A stretch of 38,214 bases of DNA from Gammaproteobacteria bacterium (GTDB lineage Bacteria; Pseudomonadota; Gammaproteobacteria; Pseudomonadales; Halieaceae), in contig JAUICG010000044.1 in the NCBI GenBank assembly GCA_030427485.1, positions 1-38,214 of the forward strand, given 5' to 3'. The position numbers and the translations under genes were made by a program. The stretch's first letter is position 1. The number at the start of each line of letters is the position of its first letter. A model generated the notes under the pieces. The model was not told the origin of the DNA. It did not search any database and saw only the letters and a program-made list of their open reading frames with translations. Positions 17,265 to 25,003 of the stretch are shown piece after piece.

Positions 17265-17666
17265 ATGGCAACTAAAAAAGCAGCTAAAAAAGCTCCAAAA
17301 AAGGCAGCAAAAAAAGCCCCGGCAAAAGCAGCACCAGCGAAGAAAGTAACAGCGATCCAGACCAAGATGACCAAGAGTCAGATCGTCGCCAGTCTGGCTG
17401 AGAGCACTGGCCTGACGAAAAAGCAGGTCAGCTCGGTGATGGACGAGTACGATACGCTGGTTCATCGCAGCATCAAGAAGCGATCTGTGGGTGAATTCAC
17501 CGTGCCAGGCATGCTGAAAATTACCACAGTGAGCAAGCCCGCTCGCAAGGCCAGAAAGGGTATCAATCCATTTACTGGAGAAGAGACCATGTTCAAGGCC
17601 AAGCCGGCGAGCATCGCCGTAAAAGTCCGACCGCTGAAGAAGCTGAAGGAATTCGCCGCTTCCTGA
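17265..17666 (+). CDS. HU-family DNA-binding protein with H1-like Lys/Ala tail
   Basis: A 133-residue nucleoid protein. Residues 1-27 are a tail of AAKK/APKK repeats resembling the C-terminal tail of histone H1. From about residue 34 (MTKSQIVASLAESTGLTKKQ) a HU/IHF fold follows, including VGEFTVPGMLKITTVSKPARKARKGINP, where the beta arm sits; the Pro that HU intercalates into DNA appears to be in the INPFTGE segment. The basic tail should add sequence-independent DNA binding and compaction. Start set at 17265, where the Lys-rich repeat begins; the frame is open further upstream but that part shows no homology. Single-gene unit with its own terminator. Similar tailed HU proteins exist in several gammaproteobacteria and may act in stress or stationary phase. 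Confidence 0.9.
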   Translation: MATKKAAKKAPKKAAKKAPAKAAPAKKVTAIQTKMTKSQIVASLAESTGLTKKQVSSVMDEYDTLVHRSIKKRSVGEFTVPGMLKITTVSKPARKARKGINPFTGEETMFKAKPASIAVKVRPLKKLKEFAAS

Positions 17667-17677
17667 GTGGCGTGACG

Positions 17678-17712
17678 GGTCAGCTTGCTCCGGCAAGCTG
17701 ACCGATGCTTTT
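17678..17712 (+). terminator. Terminator of the HU-like gene
   Basis: An 11-bp stem GGTCAGCTTGC (17678-17688) and GCAAGCTGACC (17693-17703) closed by a TCCG tetraloop, 11 bases after the stop codon. The following tract (GATGCTTTT) is only a short T run, so termination may be partial. Confidence 0.75.
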
Positions 17713-17856
17713 CTGTCTCGAGCGCCAGCCGGCGCGGGGGCACCCTGCTCTCCTGTTCACCTCTTTGCGCGCTTGGCCTGCACGTCCGCATGGGTTAAAA
17801 TCCGCGCCTCAATTTTTGACTTGAGCCTGCGAAATCTACGCAGGTAGGAACATTTC

Positions 17857-18186
17857 ATGCCGATTTACGAGTACCAGTGCCAGGCTTGCAATGAGCAATT
17901 GGAGGTCATGCAGAAAATGGCCGATGCGCCGCTCACCGAGTGTCCTCAGTGCGGCAAGCCCGCCCTGAAGAAGAAAGTCTCCGCTGCCGCATTCCGCCTG
18001 AAGGGCAGCGGCTGGTACGAGACTGACTTCAAAACAGGTAACAAGAAGAATCTCGTGGGTGGCGCCGACAGTACCAGCGGCGGTGGGGATAAGCCTGCGG
18101 CAGGCAGTTCTGCTGAGGGTAAATCCAGCGAGACCACGGCCAAGCCCAGCGAAGGCAAATCAGTCGACAGCAAAAAGACAGCCTAG
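17857..18186 (+). CDS. FmdB-type zinc ribbon protein
   Basis: A 109-residue protein with a small zinc ribbon at the N-terminus: MPIYEYQCQACNEQ with C8 and C11, and CPQCG with C29 and C32. After KGSGWYETDFK the rest (residues 65-109) is low-complexity Gly/Ser/Lys/Glu and probably disordered. FmdB-family proteins are widespread regulatory or assembly proteins with no settled role in these bacteria. Directly upstream of aspS (49 bases), a conserved arrangement in gammaproteobacteria suggesting one transcript. A GTAGGAA ribosome site precedes the ATG. Confidence 0.9.
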   Translation: MPIYEYQCQACNEQLEVMQKMADAPLTECPQCGKPALKKKVSAAAFRLKGSGWYETDFKTGNKKNLVGGADSTSGGGDKPAAGSSAEGKSSETTAKPSEGKSVDSKKTA

Positions 18187-18235
18187 CCCCGGGCCCCGCG
18201 GGGGCCGGGCCTGCAATTCAAACGGAATCCAGACT

Positions 18236-20017
18236 ATGCGCAGTCATTATTGTGGCGCCTTGAGTACAGCCAGTATTGACGAAACCGTCACCCTTTGTGG
18301 CTGGGTCGATCGCCGACGGGACCACGGGGGCGTGATTTTCCTCGATCTGCGCGATCGCGAGGGTATCGTGCAGGTAGTCTTCGACCCCGATACCGAGGAG
18401 TATTTCAAGCGCGCCGACAGTGTGCGCAGCGAATTTGTGCTCAAAGTCACCGGCAGGGTGCGCGCACGCTCCGATGCCACGGTCAATGCAGCGATGGCCA
18501 CCGGCGAGATTGAAGTCCTCGGCAAGGAGCTGGACATTCTCAACGCCGCCGCGACGCCGCCTTTCCAGCTGGATGAATACACCCACGTGGGTGAGGACGT
18601 GCGTCTGCAGTACCGTTACATGGACCTGCGCCGTCGGGAGATGCAGGACCGCCTTATGCTGCGTTCGAAAATTACCAGCGCAGTGCGCAACTTCCTCGAC
18701 GCCGAGGGTTTTCTGGATATTGAAACCCCGATACTGACCCGGGCCACGCCGGAAGGTGCGCGCGACTACCTGGTGCCGAGCCGCACGCACCCGGGCCAGT
18801 TTTTCGCGCTGCCGCAGTCGCCGCAGCTGTTCAAGCAACTGTTGATGGTTTCCGGTTTCGACCGCTACTACCAGATCGCCAAGTGTTTCCGTGATGAAGA
18901 CCTGCGCGCCGACCGGCAACCGGAGTTCACCCAGATCGATATCGAGACGGCGTTTCTTGACGAGCGGGAGATTATGTCGATCACCGAGCGCATGATCTGT
19001 GAGCTCTTCAAGACAGTGCTGGATGTGGAGTTGCCCGCGTTCCCCCATATGACCTACGCCGAGGCCATGGAGCGTTTCGGTTCCGACAAGCCCGACCTGC
19101 GCATCCCGCTCGAACTGGTCAGCATCGACGACCTGATGCAGCAGGTGGACTTCAAGGTGTTCCGCGGCCCGGCGGACGACCCCGCAGGCAGGGTGGCGGC
19201 CTTGAAAGTGACCGGCGGCACATCCATCAGCCGCAAGGAAATCGACGATTACACCAGGTATGTGTCCATTTTTGGTGCGCGCGGCCTGGCCTGGATCAAG
19301 GTCAACGACATCGCTGCGGGTGTAGAGGGGCTGCAGTCCCCGATCCTGAAATTCATGCCAGATGAAATTATCGCGCAGATGATGGCGCGGCTGGGTGCCG
19401 CCGACGGGGACATCATTTTCTTCGGTGCGGACCGCGCCCAGGTGGTCAACGAGGCACTCGGCGCGCTGCGCATCAAGGTTGCGGAAGACCAGGGCCTCGT
19501 GGCGGATGGCTGGGCGCCGCTGTGGGTTGTGGATTTCCCAATGTTTGAAGAGGATGGCCGCGGCGGTTGGACGCCGTTACACCATCCCTTCACGGCTCCC
19601 GCCTGCGACGCGGCGCAACTGGTCGCCAGCCCCGGCGTCGCGCTGTCCCGCGCCTATGACATGGTGCTCAACGGCACGGAACTGGGCGGCGGCAGCATCC
19701 GTATCCACCGACGCGATATGCAGGAGGCCGTGTTCGGCATCCTGAACATCGACGCGGCCGAGGCAAAGGAAAAGTTCGGTTTCCTGCTCAACGCACTGCA
19801 GTACGGGGCGCCGCCGCACGGCGGACTGGCGTTCGGCCTCGATCGCCTGGTGATGCTGATGACCGGGTCGAGTTCCATTCGCGATGTGATCGCATTCCCG
19901 AAGACGCAGAGTGCGGCGTGTGTGATGACGAATGCGCCGGGGGATGTGGGGGCGGAGCAGCTCAGGGAGCTGAATATTCGGTTGCGGCAGACGCGGGAGG
20001 CAGCGTCGGAGGAGTAG
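18236..20017 (+). CDS. aspS: Aspartyl-tRNA synthetase, probably non-discriminating
   Basis: A 593-residue class IIb synthetase of bacterial size. The N-terminal anticodon-binding OB fold starts MRSHYCGALS; class II motif 2 is CFRDEDLRADRQPEFTQ, the bacterial GAD insert occupies about residues 290-420, and motif 3 is GLAFGLDRLVMLM. H30 (RRRDHGG) is the residue found in Pseudomonas aeruginosa AspRS, which charges both tRNA-Asp and tRNA-Asn; the Asp-specific E. coli enzyme has Leu there. Residue 81 is Ala. The enzyme may therefore depend on GatCAB to make Asn-tRNA. The frame is open 59 codons further upstream inside fmdB, but the start at 18236 matches the family N-terminus. Confidence 0.96.
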   Translation: MRSHYCGALSTASIDETVTLCGWVDRRRDHGGVIFLDLRDREGIVQVVFDPDTEEYFKRADSVRSEFVLKVTGRVRARSDATVNAAMATGEIEVLGKELDILNAAATPPFQLDEYTHVGEDVRLQYRYMDLRRREMQDRLMLRSKITSAVRNFLDAEGFLDIETPILTRATPEGARDYLVPSRTHPGQFFALPQSPQLFKQLLMVSGFDRYYQIAKCFRDEDLRADRQPEFTQIDIETAFLDEREIMSITERMICELFKTVLDVELPAFPHMTYAEAMERFGSDKPDLRIPLELVSIDDLMQQVDFKVFRGPADDPAGRVAALKVTGGTSISRKEIDDYTRYVSIFGARGLAWIKVNDIAAGVEGLQSPILKFMPDEIIAQMMARLGAADGDIIFFGADRAQVVNEALGALRIKVAEDQGLVADGWAPLWVVDFPMFEEDGRGGWTPLHHPFTAPACDAAQLVASPGVALSRAYDMVLNGTELGGGSIRIHRRDMQEAVFGILNIDAAEAKEKFGFLLNALQYGAPPHGGLAFGLDRLVMLMTGSSSIRDVIAFPKTQSAACVMTNAPGDVGAEQLRELNIRLRQTREAASEE

Positions 20018-20398
20018 CGTCGGGAGGCCGGGCTTAAAAGTGAGCTCGGGAGACAGTACTGCGCTGGGCCGATATCATCTGCTGCTGGGTTTGCGCCAGG
20101 ATCTCCTTATTACAGTTTCTGCGCATGGAGTTTCCGCCTGGACCCGCCAGACCTCCTTTCTACCGTTGGCCAGAACTCATCCCGCCCAATGCTGTCGATC
20201 TCGCGCTGTAACATTGAATTGCACGCTCTCATTGACCAGTTTCCGAATTAAAGTTCCAGTCATCTCCTCGCTGATAGCGGTTTAACCCACATCTGCGCCT
20301 CTTTCCGAAATACCACGAAAAAATGCTGCCTCTCACCTACAGACCAACACTGTAAATTTGTACATAATAGGCAGCGGGCGCAGTGGGCGGGAATCGGT
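20018..20398. other. Non-coding stretch between aspS and ruvC
   Basis: 381 bases with no convincing gene. In many gammaproteobacteria a yebC gene lies here; none is present. A CATAAT at 20363-20368 is a possible -10 for ruvC, without a good -35. Short open frames on both strands resemble nothing recognisable. The lower GC compared with the neighbours suggests foreign or decayed DNA. Confidence 0.5.
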
Positions 20399-20917
20399 AT
20401 GTCGCTAATCCTGGGAATTGATCCCGGATCGCAGAAAACAGGCTTTGGCATTATCAGCCATGTGTCGGGGCGCAGCGAATACGTCACCAGCGGGGTGATT
20501 CGCTTGCCCGGCTGTGAGTTACCCGAGCGCTTGCGTGTCATTTTTGATAGCGTGACAGAGTTGATCGGCCTGCACTGCCCGCAGGAGCTGGCGATTGAGC
20601 AGGTGTTCATGGCCAAGAGCGCCGGTTCGGCGCTGAAGCTCGGACAGGCGCGTGGCGCGGCAATCGTGGCGTGTGCAGCGCAGGGGATGCCGGTGTCGGA
20701 GTACTCGGCGCGCCAGATCAAGCAATCCGTGGTCGGCACGGGTGCGGCGGACAAACTACAGGTGCAGCATATGGTCAAGGTGCTGCTGAAACTGCCCGCG
20801 ACGCCGCAGGAGGACGCGGCGGATGCGCTGGCCGCGGCGTTGTGCCACGCGCACACCCGACACGGTATGATCCAGTTGGCCGGCGCCACCGCGGTGCGCC
20901 GGCGTCGAATTCGCTGA
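20399..20917 (+). CDS. ruvC: Holliday junction endonuclease RuvC
   Basis: A 172-residue RNase H-fold resolvase that cuts Holliday junctions symmetrically, working with RuvAB. The four catalytic acids are visible: D8 in LGIDPGSQKTGFG, E67 in LAIEQVF, and D139 and D142 in PQEDAADALAAALCH. Length matches E. coli RuvC (173). First gene of a long co-directional run; ruvA starts 13 bases after its stop. Confidence 0.97.
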   Translation: MSLILGIDPGSQKTGFGIISHVSGRSEYVTSGVIRLPGCELPERLRVIFDSVTELIGLHCPQELAIEQVFMAKSAGSALKLGQARGAAIVACAAQGMPVSEYSARQIKQSVVGTGAADKLQVQHMVKVLLKLPATPQEDAADALAAALCHAHTRHGMIQLAGATAVRRRRIR

Positions 20918-20930
20918 CAGGGCGACCCGC

Positions 20931-21548
20931 ATGATAGGTAGAATCCGAGGCATTCTTGTCCACAAGCAGGCTCCGCTGATACTCGTGGAAGTGGGCGGTG
21001 TCGGCTATGAGTTGCAGGTTCCGATGACCACCCTGTTCCAATTGCCGGCGCTGGGCGCCGAGGTGTCGCTGGTGACGCATTTTGTGGTGCGTGAGGACGC
21101 GCAACTGCTGTACGGGTTCGCCGAGGAAGCGGACCGCAGCCTGTTTCGCCAGTTGATCAAGGTCAGTGGCGTGGGCCCCAGGCTCGCCCTGACGATTCTG
21201 TCGGGGATGGATGCCCGGAGTTTCGCCCGCTGTGTGCAGCGCGATGACATTTCCTCGCTGGTGGCGCTGCCGGGTGTGGGTAAGAAAACGGCCGAGCGCT
21301 TGCTGGTGGAAATGCGCGACAAGCTCGATGACTGGCTGCTGCGGCCGGACGGCGTGGACGGTGAATCGACGCCCGATGCGGGCCTGGCGCCGTATACGGA
21401 TATTGTCGCGGATGCGGAGGGCGCGCTGATCGCTCTCGGTTACAAGCCGCAGGAGGCCAGCCGCATGGTAGCGGCGGTGAACGAGGACAGCGTGGTGCAG
21501 AGTGAAGAATTGATTCGCCGGGCGCTGAAAGCCGCGGTGAGAGCATGA
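20931..21548 (+). CDS. ruvA: Holliday junction branch migration protein RuvA
   Basis: A 205-residue junction-binding subunit. The OB-fold N-terminus is MIGRIRGILVHKQAPLILVE; the helix-hairpin-helix motifs lie in LIKVSGVGPRLALTIL and LVALPGVGKKTAERLL; after an acidic flexible linker the C-terminal domain III (ALIALGYKPQEASRMVAAV) contacts RuvB. Tetramers hold the junction in square form for RuvB-driven migration. Spaced 13 bases from ruvC and 10 from ruvB, so certainly one operon. Confidence 0.97.
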   Translation: MIGRIRGILVHKQAPLILVEVGGVGYELQVPMTTLFQLPALGAEVSLVTHFVVREDAQLLYGFAEEADRSLFRQLIKVSGVGPRLALTILSGMDARSFARCVQRDDISSLVALPGVGKKTAERLLVEMRDKLDDWLLRPDGVDGESTPDAGLAPYTDIVADAEGALIALGYKPQEASRMVAAVNEDSVVQSEELIRRALKAAVRA

Positions 21549-21558
21549 GGGCCTGCGC

Positions 21559-22623
21559 ATGATTGAAACGGATCGCCTGATCGCACCACAGTCCGCGAAT
21601 CCGCGCGAGGATATCGTGGACAGGGCAATACGCCCGAAGGCGCTGGACGAGTACGTTGGCCAGCAGGCCGTCAAAGAACAGATGACGATTTTTCTGCAGG
21701 CGGCCCGGGCGCGCAGCGAGCCGCTAGATCACACCCTGATTTTTGGCCCGCCCGGCCTCGGCAAAACGACCCTCGCCAGCATCATCGCGCACGAAATGGG
21801 GGTGTCACTCAAAACCACCTCGGGTCCGGTGCTGGAGAAAGCGGGAGATATCGCCGCGCTGATGACCAACCTGGAGCCCGGCGATGTGCTGTTCATCGAC
21901 GAAATTCACCGCCTCAGCCCGGTGGTGGAGGAAATCCTCTACCCGGCCATGGAGGATTACCAGCTCGATATCATGATTGGCGAGGGGCCGGGGGCCCGCT
22001 CGATCAAGCTCGACCTGCCTCCGTTCACGCTGGTGGGCGCCACCACGCGCGCGGGGCTGCTGACCTCGCCGCTGCGGGATCGCTTTGGCATTGTGCAGCG
22101 CCTGGAGTTTTACGAAGTGGCGGACCTGGCCCATATCGTGGAGCGCTCGGCGCAGATACTGAAGATCGGTATCGACGCCAAGGGCGCGGCGGAGATCGCA
22201 CGGCGCGCACGCGGCACACCGCGCATCGCCAACCGGCTGCTGCGCCGTGTGCGGGACTATGCCGAGGTCAAGTCGAATGGCCATATCACCGATGCCATTG
22301 CCGACCGCGCCCTGGATATGCTCAGCGTCGACCAGAAGGGGTTCGACCACCTCGATCGCAGGTTGTTGCTGGCCCTGATTGAAAAGTTCGACGGCGGCCC
22401 GGTGGGGGTGGAGAGCCTCGCCGCTGCGATTTCCGAGGAGCGCGGCACCATCGAAGATGTGCTGGAGCCCTACCTGATCCAGCAGGGCTACATCCTGCGG
22501 ACGCCGCGGGGCCGTATGGCGACGCGCGGCGCCTACCTGCACTTCGGCCTGCCCGCACCTGCCAGTGAGGCTACCAGCGGCAATCTTTCGCTGGATCTGG
22601 GCGATGGTGACGAAACGCCGTGA
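21559..22623 (+). CDS. ruvB: Holliday junction branch migration ATPase RuvB
   Basis: A 354-residue AAA+ motor that pumps DNA through the RuvA-bound junction. Walker A is GPPGLGKTT (63-71), Walker B is VLFIDEIHRL, sensor 1 lies in VGATTRAGLL and the arginine finger region in SPLRDRFG. The C-terminal winged helix ends in PRGRMATRGAYLHFG. Its stop overlaps the GTG start of ybgC by the four-base sequence GTGA, which implies translational coupling of DNA repair and Tol genes. Confidence 0.97.
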   Translation: MIETDRLIAPQSANPREDIVDRAIRPKALDEYVGQQAVKEQMTIFLQAARARSEPLDHTLIFGPPGLGKTTLASIIAHEMGVSLKTTSGPVLEKAGDIAALMTNLEPGDVLFIDEIHRLSPVVEEILYPAMEDYQLDIMIGEGPGARSIKLDLPPFTLVGATTRAGLLTSPLRDRFGIVQRLEFYEVADLAHIVERSAQILKIGIDAKGAAEIARRARGTPRIANRLLRRVRDYAEVKSNGHITDAIADRALDMLSVDQKGFDHLDRRLLLALIEKFDGGPVGVESLAAAISEERGTIEDVLEPYLIQQGYILRTPRGRMATRGAYLHFGLPAPASEATSGNLSLDLGDGDETP

Positions 22624-23039
22624 CAAGCGCGGAATTTTCACACAAGTTGCGGGTCTACATTGAGGACACGGACGCGGGTGGGATTGTATATTACGTCAAT
22701 TACCTCAAATTCATGGAGCGGGCGCGCACGGAGTTCATGCGTTCGCTCGGTTACGGTAAAGACCATATTTTCAGTTCCAACCTGATGTTCGTGGTGCGCG
22801 ACGTGGCCGTCAGCTACTCGCTCCCCGCGCGCCTGGATGATGAACTGGAGGTCACGGCGGAAATTGCGCGGGTGCGCGGCGCCGGCATCGTGTTTCACCA
22901 GTGTGTCAGGCGTGGTGCAGAAGAACTGGCGCGGGGCGAGGTGACGGTTGCCTGCGTCGACCGGGTACTGGTGAAGCCGCGCCGATTGCCGCCGGAGATG
23001 GTGGCGCGATTGCAGTTGCATAAACAAGTAGAAGCATAA
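22620..23039 (+). CDS. ybgC: Tol-Pal-associated acyl-CoA thioesterase YbgC
   Basis: A 139-residue hotdog-fold thioesterase, first gene of the Tol-Pal cluster. The catalytic Asp is D18 in YIEDTDAGGIVYYVNYLKF; in E. coli YbgC the tyrosine after VY is a His, a small change near the active site. The family hydrolyses short or long acyl-CoA or acyl-ACP and is linked to phospholipid metabolism. It starts with GTG overlapping the ruvB stop by four bases, and the ribosome site lies within the ruvB end. tolQ follows after 18 bases. Confidence 0.93.
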   Translation: MTSAEFSHKLRVYIEDTDAGGIVYYVNYLKFMERARTEFMRSLGYGKDHIFSSNLMFVVRDVAVSYSLPARLDDELEVTAEIARVRGAGIVFHQCVRRGAEELARGEVTVACVDRVLVKPRRLPPEMVARLQLHKQVEA

Positions 23040-23057
23040 GTCTGAGAGGGACGGGCG

Positions 23058-23768
23058 TTGGAAGAACAATTGGGTTTGCTGGACCTGGTATGGAATGCCT
23101 CATTCACGGTGCAGTTCGTGATGGCCATATTGCTGCTGGCCTCGATGGTATCGTGGTACATGATAGTCAATCGCTATCTTTATCTGCGCGATGCCAACGA
23201 TGAGATGTACCGCTTCGAGGAGCGCTTCTGGTCGGGCGTGGATCTGTCGCAGCTTTACCGCGAAGGCAATGAGCGGGCCGCCGACGGCTACGCGATCCTC
23301 GGCATGGAAAGTATTTTTCGCGCGGGCTTCAAGGAGTTTTCGCGGCTCGTGCAGCAGTCGGAAATGGACTCGGAAGACCTGATCGAGGGCGCTCGCCGTG
23401 CGATGCGGGTCGCGGCCATGCGCGAAGAGGAGCGCCTCGAGCGCCACCTGGCGTTTCTTGCCTCCGTGGGTTCCACCAGCCCGTATATCGGCCTGTTCGG
23501 TACCGTGTGGGGGATCATGCACTCGTTCCGCGGGCTGGCCAATTCCACGCAGGCCACGCTGGCCACGGTGGCCCCGGGGATATCGGAGGCTCTGGTCGCA
23601 ACGGCGATGGGGCTGTTCGCGGCTATTCCCGCCGTTTTGGCCTACAACCGCTTCTCCTCCAAAGTGGAAGTCTTCGTCAATCGTTACGACACTTTCATGG
23701 ATGAGTTCTCCGGAATTCTTCACCGGCAGGCTTTCGCGGTCCGTTCGCGCGAGAAGAAGGCAGGGTAA
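23058..23768 (+). CDS. tolQ: Tol-Pal system motor protein TolQ
   Basis: A 236-residue inner membrane protein of the MotA/TolQ/ExbB family, forming with TolR the proton-driven motor that energises TolA. Three membrane segments can be seen: about residues 14-34, 135-158 (GLFGTVWGIMHSF region) and 170-192. The conserved VAPGISEALVATAMGLFAAIPAVLAYN defines the proton channel helix. The start is TTG at 23058 after a GAGAGGG ribosome site; the alternative start downstream would lose the N-terminal periplasmic segment. Spaced 6 bases from tolR. Confidence 0.96.
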   Translation: MEEQLGLLDLVWNASFTVQFVMAILLLASMVSWYMIVNRYLYLRDANDEMYRFEERFWSGVDLSQLYREGNERAADGYAILGMESIFRAGFKEFSRLVQQSEMDSEDLIEGARRAMRVAAMREEERLERHLAFLASVGSTSPYIGLFGTVWGIMHSFRGLANSTQATLATVAPGISEALVATAMGLFAAIPAVLAYNRFSSKVEVFVNRYDTFMDEFSGILHRQAFAVRSREKKAG

Positions 23769-23774
23769 AGCACC

Positions 23775-24194
23775 ATGGCCGGCAACCGAGGCAAGCGCAA
23801 ACCGATGGCGGACATCAATGTGGTGCCCTATATCGACGTGATGCTGGTGCTGCTGATCATTTTCATGGTCACCGCACCCATGCTGATGCAGGGGGTAAAA
23901 GTCGACCTGCCGGAGGCCACCGCGGACCCTGTGGAGAACCAGGACAGCGAGCCGGTCATCGTGTCGGTCGATGCGGCCGGACAGCTATTTCTCAACCTCG
24001 GCCAGGAGGAGCAGGTGCTGTCGCTGGCAACGATCAAGGAGCGTGTCGCCGCGGTGATGCGCCGCAAGAAAGACACACCGGTGTTGATCTGGGGTGACCG
24101 CGACGTACCCTACGGTGAGGTGGTCACAGTGATGGTTGCGCTGCAGGAAGCCGGTGCGCCCAGTGTCGGGCTGGTGACTGAAAACCCCCGGTGA
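23775..24194 (+). CDS. tolR: Tol-Pal system protein TolR
   Basis: A 139-residue ExbD/TolR-type protein with one transmembrane helix (about residues 20-40, DVMLVLLIIFMVTAPML). D21 at the start of this helix is the conserved proton-carrying Asp. The periplasmic domain follows (LPEATADPVEN onward). Its stop overlaps the GTG start of tolA by four bases (GTGA), so the two are translationally coupled. Confidence 0.96.
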   Translation: MAGNRGKRKPMADINVVPYIDVMLVLLIIFMVTAPMLMQGVKVDLPEATADPVENQDSEPVIVSVDAAGQLFLNLGQEEQVLSLATIKERVAAVMRRKKDTPVLIWGDRDVPYGEVVTVMVALQEAGAPSVGLVTENPR

Positions 24195-25003
24195 ACACTT
24201 CGATCTATGCCAAGCCGATAATGCCGCGCATCGTGGTGCGGCCGGCGCTCGCCACGCTGTTGATTCACGGGCTGTTGCTGTTTCTGCTCACCGCGAACTG
24301 GATCAGCGTCGACCGCGAGCGCATCAAGGTGAAACCGCTGCCGAACCTGGTGAACGCGCGCCTGGTGGATGTCAGCGACCTGCAACCCAAACCCAGGCCG
24401 GAGCCGGTAAAACCGAAACCGGAGCCACCCAGGCCTGTGCCGAAACCCGAGCCCAAGCCGGAGCCGCCCAAACCGAAGCCCGAGCCGAAACCGGAACCGC
24501 CGAAACCGACCCCCCAGCCTGCGCCAAAGCCAGCGCCAAAACCGGCGCCCAAGCCCGAACCGGTAAAACCCGAGCCCAGGCCGGAGCCGCCCAAACCGAC
24601 CGCTGCGCAACAGGCCAGTCGCGACGCGCTGGCGCGTATCGCCCAGGAGGAGTTGTCTTCAACCTCGAACCAGCCGGCCGCCGAGCTGACGGCGACCGCT
24701 GACGAAATGTCCGCCAGCTTCGCCGCGTTGATCAAGCGCACGGTGCAAAGCTACTGGAGTCGTCCGCCCAGCGCGCGCAATGGGATGGAGTGTGAGTTGG
24801 AGGTACAATTGGTGCCCACGGGCGAAGTGGTCGGTGTCAGGGTGATAAAAAGCAGCGGGAACGCCGCCTTCGACAGTTCGGCGGAGAACGCTGTGCGCAA
24901 GGCGGGCGCCTTCCCGGAACTGCAGAAATTGCCCCCCGGGGAATTCGAAAGAAAATTCAGGCGTCTTAACTTGATATTCAAACCAGAGGATTTACGGTAC
25001 TGA
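24191..25003 (+). CDS. tolA: Tol-Pal system protein TolA with a Pro/Lys/Glu tether
   Basis: A 270-residue protein spanning the envelope between the TolQR motor and TolB/Pal. Domain I has one transmembrane helix (about residues 18-37). Residues 66-137 are almost pure PKPEP/PEPPKP repeats. Domain III (about 170-270) has the TolA/TonB C-terminal fold, with SYWSRPPSARNGMECELEVQ and GEVVGVRVIKSSGNAAFDSS. E. coli TolA (421 residues) instead has a long Ala/Lys-rich helical tether, so this protein is shorter and has a TonB-like polyproline tether. GTG start overlapping tolR; its stop overlaps the tolB ATG by one base. Confidence 0.93.
   Translation: MNTSIYAKPIMPRIVVRPALATLLIHGLLLFLLTANWISVDRERIKVKPLPNLVNARLVDVSDLQPKPRPEPVKPKPEPPRPVPKPEPKPEPPKPKPEPKPEPPKPTPQPAPKPAPKPAPKPEPVKPEPRPEPPKPTAAQQASRDALARIAQEELSSTSNQPAAELTATADEMSASFAALIKRTVQSYWSRPPSARNGMECELEVQLVPTGEVVGVRVIKSSGNAAFDSSAENAVRKAGAFPELQKLPPGEFERKFRRLNLIFKPEDLRY
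24386..24601 (+). repeat. Imperfect short tandem repeats coding the TolA tether
   Basis: 216 bases made of variable CCG-AAA/AAG-CCC-GAG type units coding for Pro-Lys-Pro-Glu. Third positions vary among units, so the repeat is kept by protein selection rather than by very recent slippage. Length variation between strains would be expected. Confidence 0.75.

Noticed and set aside
18059..18235. 59-codon upstream extension of aspS inside fmdB
   Set aside because: It overlaps the fmdB coding end in another frame and lacks homology; MRSHYCG is the standard AspRS start.
24386..24601. CRISPR-like short repeats
   Set aside because: The repeats are a coding low-complexity tract in tolA without spacers. 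No CRISPR array was seen elsewhere in the window.
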